From positions 110,309,283 to 110,373,282 of the forward strand of contig NC_081406.1 in NCBI RefSeq assembly GCF_030272615.1: a DNA stretch of 64,000 nucleotides, given 5' to 3'. The DNA is from Cryptomeria japonica. Lineage: Eukaryota; Streptophyta; Pinopsida; Cupressales; Cupressaceae. The translations under genes were made by a program, and so were the position numbers. The notes below the pieces were generated by a model that made no database searches, was not told the origin of the DNA, and was given only the letters and a program-made list of their open reading frames with translations. Shown here in pieces: positions 55,270 through 64,000 of the stretch. Positions within the stretch are counted from its first letter, which is position 1; every line of letters begins with the position of its first letter.

Positions 55270-56904
55270 TTTTCAATGTTGAATATAAATTGTGCCTATA
55301 CTTTACTTGCTGATACTGATGAGCCTAGGATTGTAAAAGAAGCCATGGGTATGTCAGATTCAGATTCTTGGTTGGAAGCCATGAATGATGAAATGAAATC
55401 ATTGGACAAGAATGGAACATGGAATCTATTATCATTGCCTAAAGGCATAAATTCGGTGGGCTATAAATGGGTTTTCAAAAGGAAGTATGGTTCAGATGGC
55501 AGCATTGACAAGTACAAGGCCAGATTGGTTGCGAAGGGGTATTCTCAAAAGGAAGGTATTGACTATGGAGAAATCTTCTCTCTTGTAGCTCAGCTGACAT
55601 CTATTACATTTCTTTTATCACTTGGAGCTGCATATGATTTGGAAGTCAAGCAAATGGATGTGAAAACAATATTTCTTCATGCGGACCTTGAAGAAGAAAT
55701 CTATATGTCCCAGCTTGAGCATTTTGTGAAAAAGGGTAAAGAACATTTGGTATGTAAAGTAAAGAAGTCTCTTTATGGTTTGAAATAGTCTCCCAGAATG
55801 TGGTATCAAAAATATGATATGTTTGTGTTGTCTTTAGGATTTGTGAGATCGAAAGTTGATCATTGTGTGTACTACAAGGTTCAAGATGATAAGATACTTA
55901 TTATTGCTTTGTATGTTGACGATATGTTGTTCTTTGGAAATAAAAAAGGTATGATCTTAGACTTGAAGTCCCAATTATCCTTGAAGTTCGAAAAGAAATA
56001 TTTGGGGTCAGCAAACTACATATTGGGAATGCAAATCAAGAGGGATAGGTCTAAGAGAAAACTCTGGCTCAGCCAAAGAAAGTACATCACTAGTGTTCTT
56101 GATAAGTTTAATATGTCTAACTGTAAACAACAGGTTATTCCTATTTTGCAAGGAACCAAACTATCTGTGCATGACAGTCCAAAATCTCCAAAAGAGATAG
56201 ATGACATGAAGAGTATACCTTATGCAAGTGCTATTGGTAGCTTGATGTATGCAATGGTTTGTACAAGGCTAGACATTACCCAACCAGTGGGAGTATTAAG
56301 CATATTTATGTCAAACCCAGGAAGACCGCATTGAGATGTTGTAAAGAGAGTCTTCAGATATCTGAAGGGTACTTCAGACTTTGCATTATGCTATCATGGT
56401 AATCTGACTGATTCAAAGAGAACTCTCAGCATTTGTGGTTATGTAGATTCTGATTGGGCAGGGGACATTGACAGCAGAAGATCTACCAGTGGATACGTTT
56501 TTGTTCTGAATGGTGGAGCAATAAGTTGGATGAGCAAGTGATAGTCTGTAGTCACTTTGTCCACTAGAGAGGCAGAATATATGGCAGCCACACATGCTTG
56601 TAAAGAAGTTATTTGGATTAGGCGGTTGAGTATAGATGTTGGTTTTGATGCAAGGTAGGTTGAAGTGCGAAGTGATAGTCAAAGTGCTACATGTTTAGCA
56701 AATAATCCTACATACTATGCCAAGTCTAAACACATAGATGTACAATTCCATTTTGTGTGTGCCATGGTAGAAGATGGAAAGGTTAATCTGAACAAGGTAG
56801 ATACTCAGGAAAATGTTGCGGACGCATTAACAAAACCGGTGAACACTCACAAGTTCAAGTGGTGTTGTAACTCAATGGGTCTCAGTAACCATCCCTCTCT
56901 ATAA
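55270..56904 (+). pseudogene. pol: Copia 5 RT and RNase H
   Basis: RT: GYKWVFKRKYGSDG (55460), QMDVKTIFLHADLEEEIYM (55650), LYGLK followed by TAG at 55786-55788, then YVDDMLFFG at about 55912-55938. Connection: SAIGSLMYAMVCTR near 56230. RNase H: YVDSDWAGDIDSRRSTSGYVF near 56440, a TGA in the SK*QS segment (56539), REAEYMA and SDSQSATCLA near 56675, ending at 56904. One frame throughout, with stops. Motifs fit the Tork-type branch. Confidence 0.9.
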
Positions 56905-56945
56905 TGTTTGGAAAAGTGCACAAATAGTCCAGTGAATTCCTCATC

Positions 56946-56956
56946 AAGTGGGAGTT
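56946..56956 (+). other. Copia 5 polypurine tract
   Basis: AAGTGGGAGTT lies directly before the TGTTGGAAAT that opens the 3' LTR. Confidence 0.85.
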
Positions 56957-58298
56957 TGTTGGAAATGTGTCTCTAATTCACTTGACCCTTGTTCATACTG
57001 ATCAGGTTAACTCTAGCCGATGAAACAGTGTGAAGGAAATATGTGAACTCTATCAATATAAGTATGAACTTGACATATCAGAGCTCGGAGTAGCAGGTTT
57101 GAAGTCATCCTGATGATCCGATGAAGTCATCTTTGGTCATCAGGAGTGCTATCAGCTATCAGATAGACTTGTTCAGTGCTATGTTGATACCCGATGAATC
57201 CTCCTTGGGTCATCGGAGCACTATCAGCTATCGGTTAGACTTGTTCCATGTTATGCCGATACTCAACGAAATCATTTTTCTGTCATTAAGGTAGCATCTA
57301 TTATCGGATGGACGAAAGGATAAAAGGCATGCAGTTTAGATCCAGATCCAACTATCGTTGCTTTACCACTATGGCGAGATGCACAAGGTTTATCCTATGT
57401 GACTTGGTGACCATGGTGGGGACCGACAAAAAGAGAAACTCAAACAGTTTAATGGGTGAGCAAATCTGGGATGATTAGATGATTGTCACTATACCGCTAT
57501 GGCAAGATGCATGAGGTTTATCCTATGCGACTTGGCGACCAAGGTGGGCCTGACAAAGGATAGCTTCATTCTGGGCGGTTAGTAAGGCCATGCTGAGGCG
57601 GTAGGGCAAGGACCCCGGAGCAAATCAGAGGGTGCCACGTGGTGAAGCACAGAAAGAGAGATCGAGCAGATCGAACAATTGGGATAGATGATAGTTCATC
57701 TTGCTATTGACCCGATGGAGTCACCTTTGGCAATCGGGTCTATCATCGACCATCGAAGATGTAGTTTTGAAGTTATGTCGATACCTGATGGAGTTGACTC
57801 GTCTGGGCTGGTGTATTTGAATACAAAGCAATTTGATTCCTGGATGCATGTGGGATAATTATTTTCTCACAAATGCAGACCGATGCAGATAGTTAGATTT
57901 CTAACCAATTGGTGCAAACTGACAGTTGAACGGTCGACATGAAAATGTATATGAAGCCAAGAGGAAACTCAAAAAAGGATGTTGTTCTGACGATAAGCTG
58001 TATATTGTGGTGTGTAGCTGAAGTGATCAGAGTGAACATCTGTGTTGTGATAACAGACTTTATTGTAAAGATTCTTTGATGAGAATATAGTGCTCTCGTT
58101 GTCGGAGGTGGGTTTTCCCGAAAGGGTTTCCCATGTAAATTCATGGTGTTTATCTCTGTGTGTGTTTGAATTCTAACATTGTCTTTGTTTTGTATAATGC
58201 TAATCTTAGTATTCTGTAAAGTTGTAAAACACACTAGTCTTGTTTCCCCTGCAAATTGGCATTTGGGAAGCATTTTTACGCACTATGCTTTCCTTATA
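56957..58298 (+). repeat. Copia 5 3' LTR
   Basis: The LTR is 1342 bp, ends TTCCTTATA and is followed by GTTGA. It contains a degenerate internal duplication around ACTATGGCRAGATGCA (about 57369 and 57497) and the empty E4 target at 57499-57503. Confidence 0.92.
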
Positions 58299-58303
58299 GT
58301 TGA

Positions 58304-58935
58304 ACAATCCACATAAGCTTCTCTTTCACCACATAGAAGACTCCTTGTGCTCGCTAGTTCTTTTTGCCAAAAAAATCCTTAGATTAGATAGATCTTAGAT
58401 GCCTTCAAATGAAGAAAGAGACCTCTTATGCATGAAATCCTAGATCTTAATTTCGTCTTTAGGCTGACCTAGGATATGAATTTCCAGCCAATTTCTTGGG
58501 GTTAAGAATAATAATATCATATAATTATGCTCCCAAAATTTTGGGATAAATGTCGAGGACCAGGTGCAAAGTGCACTTAGTCTGACCAACTTTTCTATTT
58601 AGGGCCATTAGATATGATTATATTAGAGAGAATCCCAAAGTTACAGTTGATTTTGAGATGCTTTGATATGCGAAATTGGGCCTTAAAGGTTGAAATAAGA
58701 CATAATTCGGGTCTATGATTTAATGATTTATTGGAGGAACAAAATAAAAAGGGGTACACTTAGGGTAAAGGGCCCAATTTTATTATGTATGAAGTGATGG
58801 AATATTAATTTAGATTTAATTAATTAAATTCTTATAGGGAAATTACAATGGAAGATGCAAACACACTAAGGCACATGCTAAACTAAGTGTAGAATTGTAC
58901 CACCCTAGTAAGGGTGTACAATTTACGATGCTACA
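58304..58935 (-). repeat. G2 middle LTR, part 2
   Basis: It continues from 42354 and matches 38357-38994. The polypurine tract follows at 58936-58951. Confidence 0.85.
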
Positions 58936-58951
58936 TTTAGCCCCCACTTTA

Positions 58952-59989
58952 GTGGTCATATTACACTACATGCATATGCAAGATAAAGTAAACAAAAGTA
59001 AACATTCATGAAAAAGGATATATCCACAAGTTGTCGGACGAAGCCCCCAGCAGTATCTGCAGTACACATTTAGGAACCACACCCTACAAAACCACATGTT
59101 AGATAAAATCACAAAATCACCTAAATGCTTACTAAGGAAGGTGATGAAAATTCGAGGGTATCTATATTCCCCCCCTGTTTTGTCTTGCTAATTTAGTGAG
59201 TGGAACAGGGTTTCATGTTTACCACATCGAATTGTGAAAGAAGATTGATGACAAATGCTCACAAGAAGATTTGATACAAGATTAAAAACTAATGGAGAAT
59301 CATTTTGTAAGAAAGAGGGTTAAACCTCAATTCCAACCCAACAAAGAGTGTGAGGATTTGAGATCTCTCTAACACAAGATGAAAGATTTAAATGGAAACA
59401 ATTGCAAGAGATATAATGCAACAAAGAATGCAACTCCATAAAGGAAATTGGAAAAGAATGGAGGATTGAAATGACATAAAAGAGAGATTATTTATAACAA
59501 CATTCCTCTAAAATAAGGTAAGCGGTCCTCATCGGGGACATGCACATTCAAAAAATAGAAGGGTTTATTATAAAAGATACGAAATGAAGAAAAGAAATTG
59601 ATGAATGATCAAAGACTTCCAGTACCAACGAGGAAGTCCCAATTAAGGATATGTACTTAAGATCCCTAGTATGATTGCACGTGAAATTGTACCATCATGA
59701 CTGACAATAAGCCCCCAGTAAGTAACCTACCAATGTCACATAATGATGAGCAACATAATAGCCATTAATGTTATTTAAAGACATGATAGATTGAATGTGG
59801 TATTTGAATATGACATGCTAATTGCTATACTATAAGTGAGATTAAAAACATATATAAGATGGTGAATGTTAAGATTTATTTAGAAAGAGAGAAGTTTATA
59901 GGAGAAGAATAGGCCACCAAGTCATACTTTTCTTACATAGAAGAAATATAAGGAGAGGGATAAGTGTAATCCATTAGAGCCTTATTCCT
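58952..59989. other. G2 3' non-coding region, right copy
   Basis: No gene is seen. It parallels 39011-40311 but lacks about 200 bp present there. Confidence 0.65.
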
Positions 59990-62900
59990 CTAAGAAGGGA
60001 TTTTAGAATGAGTAGAAGATAAAGTCTCATAAGAGGGATTAGAAATCTCTTGAGGAGATTCATAAATAGATTTGTTCATCACCCATATTTCCTTATGAGG
60101 GGGATGAGTGTTGAAAGAAGTAGAAGATGATTTAATTGAGGTGAGCTCATCATCACTAGTAAATATAGCATTCATATTGAGAGATGGTCTTTTAGATGCT
60201 TTGGCTAGCTTAGAAGGATTATATCCAAGTCCAAATGAAGCTTCTATGTTATGTTCTAAAGGAACTTTAATTCCTTGTTCACTGGCACCACAACCATTGC
60301 CATTATAGCCACTCTTAGCTAAAATATGAAAACTAGGACCATAAAGGGATGCCAAATCAGAAAGAGATGGTTGTGCCTCATAGATCTCATATCTATATGA
60401 ATTAGAGGAATTATTTTAAGAATCATTCGAATTAGAAGCATCCACAAAGTTGTTACTTAGTTGTTCAGACAAAGTGGGTTGCTCTTTAGGTTCCTCCTTA
60501 TATTTCTCCTTCTCATTCATATTTTTTCCAAGATACTCTATACTCTCCTATTAAAGTAGGGTTAAAGTATAGAGATCCCCAATCATCATCTCAGAGCACT
60601 CCTTTGGGAGGAAAGATATCTTTGGGATGAGGTTTCAATTGTGTAGAAGAATCAGGATTACTAGAAGGAAAGAGATCATAAAAGGAAATAGATGTATTTG
60701 AAGAAGTAGGAAGATTGGGAGAAGAATAGGAAGGAGTTGAACAACAAGATCTAGCTATAAATGGATCTTGAAGATTGTTATCAACTAAAAAGGTGTGTGT
60801 CTTATTGTTATAAATTAACTTGAGTTTCCTATGCAAAGTTGAGGGGACATCTTGCATGCTATGAATCCATGATCTCCCTAATAGAAGGTCATATGTCAAA
60901 TAACCAGGCATGGCATGAATAGGTGTAGATAAAGTAACAGGACCTACCTAAACAGGCAAGGTTATGACACCTAAAGATTGTTTATCAACATTATCAAAGC
61001 CTCAAATAGAAATAGAAGTAGGTTCGATGAGATAACGATCCACATTAATCTTATCCAATAATTCCACACTCCAAACATTAAGGCCAAATCCATTGTCCAC
61101 AAGGGTTCATCTTAAAGCATTATTGTTGATAATAACCACAATCATAAGAGGATCATATTGATGTTGGATTTTATGAGAAGGTAACTCAGCTTATGTGAAT
61201 ACAATTTGAGCTTTGGTATTGTTTGTAGGATCAAAAAAAGAAGCCATGTTATTAGGTGTCACTACAGGAGGGACATCTATGTTTTTCAAAGCATCTTGTA
61301 GCATCCCATGATAAGTAGCTGAAGTTTGAACCAAATCCAAAATAGAAATCTTGGCAGGAGTAGCTTTAAGTTGTTTAATGAGATCATACTCCTTACTAAG
61401 AGTCTGTGATATATGAGGTGCTTGTGGAAAGGTAGGTTGAGAGGGAGGAAGTGAAGTTGGGGTGACTGGAGGAGGATCAGGTTGCCTATTGTTTCTTGTT
61501 TTGTATGTATGAGCAACTATATCATAACTCTCTCTAGTGATTTTCTTAGCATACTCATAAGGGCTCTTAGTAGGATAACATCATTACATAGTAATAATAG
61601 GTTTCTTAGAAGTGCAAAAAGAATCATTAGCATAACCACCTTGAACCACTAGGATAGGCTTACATTGAGAAGTTTGAGAAGGACAAGCATCTTGAACAGT
61701 GAAGAGGGGTTTATTAGGTGTTCCATTCACATGTATCAAATTGATTGAAGATGGTTTAGGAATATCAAAGGTGTCCTTATGAATTTTAGAAGAAGAAACG
61801 ACAAGATTATTGGAAGAATTGTTGATAGTCTCTTCTTACACAAAAATATTATCATGGATAAGATCGATTTTAGGGGGTAGACTAGGAGTAGGCATTGATG
61901 TTTTAGAAGGAAGAGTATTAGTAGGAAAGGTCATACCATCCTCTATCATCAAAGGATCTACATGGGGAATAGACTCTCTAGGCGAAGGATCAACATTACT
62001 CTCTAAAGTTTCATCTTTGAGAGGAAAATCTTTGAAAAGGATGTTAACAATCTAAACTAAGGTATCCTTATGAGTAGAACCAAGTTAAGAAGAGGGAGAT
62101 GCTTTAATTTCAAAGGGAGAATGATTGAGAGTCATGAGAGGTGAGATACTATCAAGGGAGTTACACTCATAGGGTAGAGAATAATCAACACCTTGTTCTA
62201 ATGGTTCATCTCAAATAGTCAGGTCTTTGAGAAAAGTATTAGAAATATATTGCAAAAAGGTGTCCTTATTATTCTTGCCAATTTTTAAAGAAGGGACAAC
62301 ATTGTTCATTAATTCTTCATCCTTAGGAGGGAGAGCATCACTACATGTGTTTAAACAACCTTATTGCCACAAAATGTGTTCAATAGGATGTTTAGGGGAG
62401 AGAGAATTAAGGAAATTTATTATGATTTCATCTTCTTTTTCTAAGGCATCTTTATGGGTAGGACAAGCTTCGGGGTAAGGAGAAGCATTTCTCATTAATG
62501 CATCATCTGTAGTGGGAATTTTGTTGAAATCAAAACAGGAAATTATAGTGCTAGGAAAAGTAGGGACAATTCCATCTTATTGCATAATATTATCCTCATG
62601 AGGGGAGTATTCTTTAAGAGGGAGATGAACATCTTTCTCCAAATATTCATGCTTAGGAAGATTATCTTTAAAAAGTGTGCTCATAACCTCTTGTTGCACT
62701 AACATGCCATCATTGGTAAGACCAAATTTAGGAGAAGATAAGGCAATGTACATCAATGCCTTTTCACTTAGAGAGGAATATTTTAAAGAAGGTAAAGTAA
62801 CACTAAGAAATGTGTTTATGATATCATCCTCTTCCTCTAAGATAGCTAGATGGGAAGGGCACATTTTAGGGGAATTGTCAAGATCACTCTTCAAATCTTC

Positions 62901-63050
62901 ATCCTTAGAGAATGGGAGAATTTTGAAGGGGTTGGTAACAACTCTTTTAGGAACTAAAATGTTTTCATAGATAGGAGGTTCTTTAAGACATGGAAAAATT
63001 GAAACAAGGGAAGCTAACCCATTATCACCTTTATGAAATGAATGCATCAT
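59990..63050 (-). pseudogene. G2 polyprotein: gag-like, protease, G-patch
   Basis: On the minus strand the frame opens MMHSFHKGDNG at 63050 and continues with stops to about 59990. The N-terminal part to about 61560 is acidic and rich in Ser, Pro and Leu and has no recognised gag signature or zinc knuckle. TPAKISILDLVQ near 61370 is the same protease lead-in as in G1. The active site DNGFGLNV lies at about 61100-61078, then YDLLLGRSWIHSMQD at about 60890-60845. The G-patch FHILAKSGYNGNGCGASEQG with KVPLE lies at about 60331-60260. No RT or integrase follows before the polypurine tract. At least one frame change separates protease and G-patch. Confidence 0.72.
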
Positions 63051-63369
63051 GACAACAATTTTCCTCTTTCAAATGATAACATATGCAAAATAGAAGGAAA
63101 TGTTCAATTTTAACTAATGAAAGAACTCTAAATGTTGATTTAGAAAATGAAATTTATGAGTGAAATGTTTTCCTAAATCAGATCTGAAATTAATGATCCA
63201 AATTAAGCTATCCACAAGTTCAATTTTGAATTGAAAAATTAGGGTTTTGACAAAATTGACCTCTAAAGTTTTTAAATTTGTAAGGAATTGAAACTTGTAA
63301 AGGTAAATTTGAATTTGAAATAGAAAAAACACTCAGATTTGAGAAAATAAATCAGAATTAAAGAAGATT

Positions 63370-63390
63370 GGAGTCACGTCGGGTTCACCA
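63370..63390 (-). other. G2 primer-binding site
   Basis: On the minus strand TGGTGAACCCGACGTGACTC lies three bases after the LTR end (CCCCTCCACA). It begins TGG as required for pairing with a tRNA CCA end; the tRNA is not identified. Confidence 0.65.
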
Positions 63391-63393
63391 AAA

Positions 63394-64000
63394 TGTGGAG
63401 GGGAAAAAGAGAGACCGAGTGACTAGGACCTAATCCCACTTTTGCCAACACATTGGGAATATGAAAGAGCCTACGAAAATAGCTCAGTTTGGGTACTTCT
63501 TATGAGAAAGAGAGATACAAGGATTATCTTTTAGGGTTTCTATTCCTCTTGTTGTATATGAAGAGAAGATGTGAAAAATAGTGTGTGATTGATCAACTAG
63601 ACTAGGAATGAATAATGAAGCATATATGAATTGAAATTGCATAAACTTGCAAGACTGAAACTGAGATACTGAAAGAAGAGAAGGGGGAGGAATTTGAATG
63701 TGTACCTAGTTTTGAAAAGTATGCCAAATTGACCTAGACAAGAGTGCTACGCTTTGGTTCTATTCTATTTGATAGAGAGTTGTAACTGAGAGAGTGCAAT
63801 TCTGAGATCTTGAGCTTCCACCCTATCAAAAATCACCTAAAAGTGGATGGACCAGGGTACCATGCCCCTATCCTGAGAAATATCAGGGCACCATGCCCCT
63901 ATCCTTGATGGTTTTGGGGAAATCTGAGGGTTTAAGATAGTCCATGTGTCTTCTACTAATCTGAAAGTCTCCCGGGTACCTATACCTACACCTGATACTG
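63394..64000 (-). repeat. G2 right LTR, runs off the window
   Basis: It opens TGTGGAGGGGAAAAAG and matches 19759-20370. The remaining part lies beyond 64000. Confidence 0.85.

Larger units (their letters stand above)
42355..58298 (+). mobile_element. Copia 5: Tork-like element carrying E4 in its 5' LTR
   Basis: It is flanked by GTTGA (42350-42354 and 58299-58303). 5' LTR 42355-42908 plus 52026-52822; primer site 52825-52837; gag from 52926; protease, integrase, RT and RNase H to 56904; polypurine tract 56946-56956; 3' LTR 56957-58298. The pol frame is constant from 53821 to 56904; gag is in another frame. Confidence 0.92.
19759..64000 (-). mobile_element. G2: compound gag-protease Gypsy element (LTR-int-LTR-int-LTR)
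   Basis: In plus coordinates: left LTR 19759-20796 plus 38357-38994; polypurine tract 38995-39010; partial internal region to about 41645; truncated middle LTR about 41646-42354 plus 58304-58935; polypurine tract 58936-58951; full internal region to 63369; primer site 63370-63390; right LTR from 63394 off the window. The internal region is only about 4.4 kb and has a gag-like polyprotein, protease and G-patch but no RT, RNase H or integrase. It is therefore non-autonomous. The left edge interrupts E6 ORF-B after ATTAC (19754-19758); the matching duplication would lie right of the window. Protease and lead-in resemble those of G1, so it is probably Tat-related. Confidence 0.8.

Noticed and set aside
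61286-61516. Minus-strand frame of 76 codons rich in Leu
   Set aside because: It is out of frame with the G2 polyprotein, whose protease lead-in occupies the same stretch.

Overview
This window holds no host gene, tRNA or rRNA that I can support. It is a stack of nested LTR retrotransposons from a plant nuclear genome. The element lineages (Tat/Ogre-like Ty3/Gypsy with an antisense plant-mobile-domain gene, Sirevirus-like and Tork-like Copia), AT-rich sequence, initiator-Met primer sites and heavy decay by stop codons fit a very large repeat-filled seed-plant genome. A conifer is my best guess, by inference only.

Region 1 (1-17077) is the right-hand part of a plus-strand Tat/Ogre-like element, called G1 here. 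It has a long leader, gag, protease, a G-patch, RT, two RNase H segments and integrase, then a spliced antisense gene for a plant mobile domain (PMD) protein, a polypurine tract and a 3' LTR. The 5' LTR lies left of the window. Its most striking feature is a short motif, TAGCGCRT. It recurs at an exact 21-bp step in the leader (1002-1511) and again, inverted, in a 21/21/18 pattern inside the intron of the antisense gene (13682-14269).

Region 2 (17078-19758) is a remnant of a non-autonomous family, called E6. It encodes ORF-A, a coiled-coil gag with zinc knuckles, and the start of ORF-B, a protein I do not recognise. A solo LTR (18194-19079) sits in it. G1 on the left and G2 on the right were both inserted into it.

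Region 3 (19759-64000, running off the window) is a minus-strand gag-protease-only Gypsy element, called G2, in a compound form: LTR, partial internal region, truncated LTR, full internal region, LTR. Its left LTR is split by Copia 1 (20797-38351, minus, Sirevirus-like). The 5' LTR of Copia 1 is split by a non-coding LTR-like insert X (25160-37892), which is itself split by Copia 2 (28373-35760, minus, Sirevirus-like). The middle LTR of G2 is split by Copia 5 (42355-58298, plus, Tork-like). The 5' LTR of Copia 5 is split by E4 (42909-52020), a 138-bp-LTR relative of E6. The gag of E4 is split by Copia 3 (43207-48217, plus).

Insertion boundaries were set by reading TG...CA ends, 5-bp target-site duplications, primer-binding sites next to LTR ends, and by rejoining the interrupted sequence. 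The relative order of insertion follows from the nesting: E6, then G1 and G2, then Copia 1 and Copia 5, then X and E4, then Copia 2 and Copia 3. All retroelement genes carry stops, frame changes or deletions, so none looks able to move by itself.
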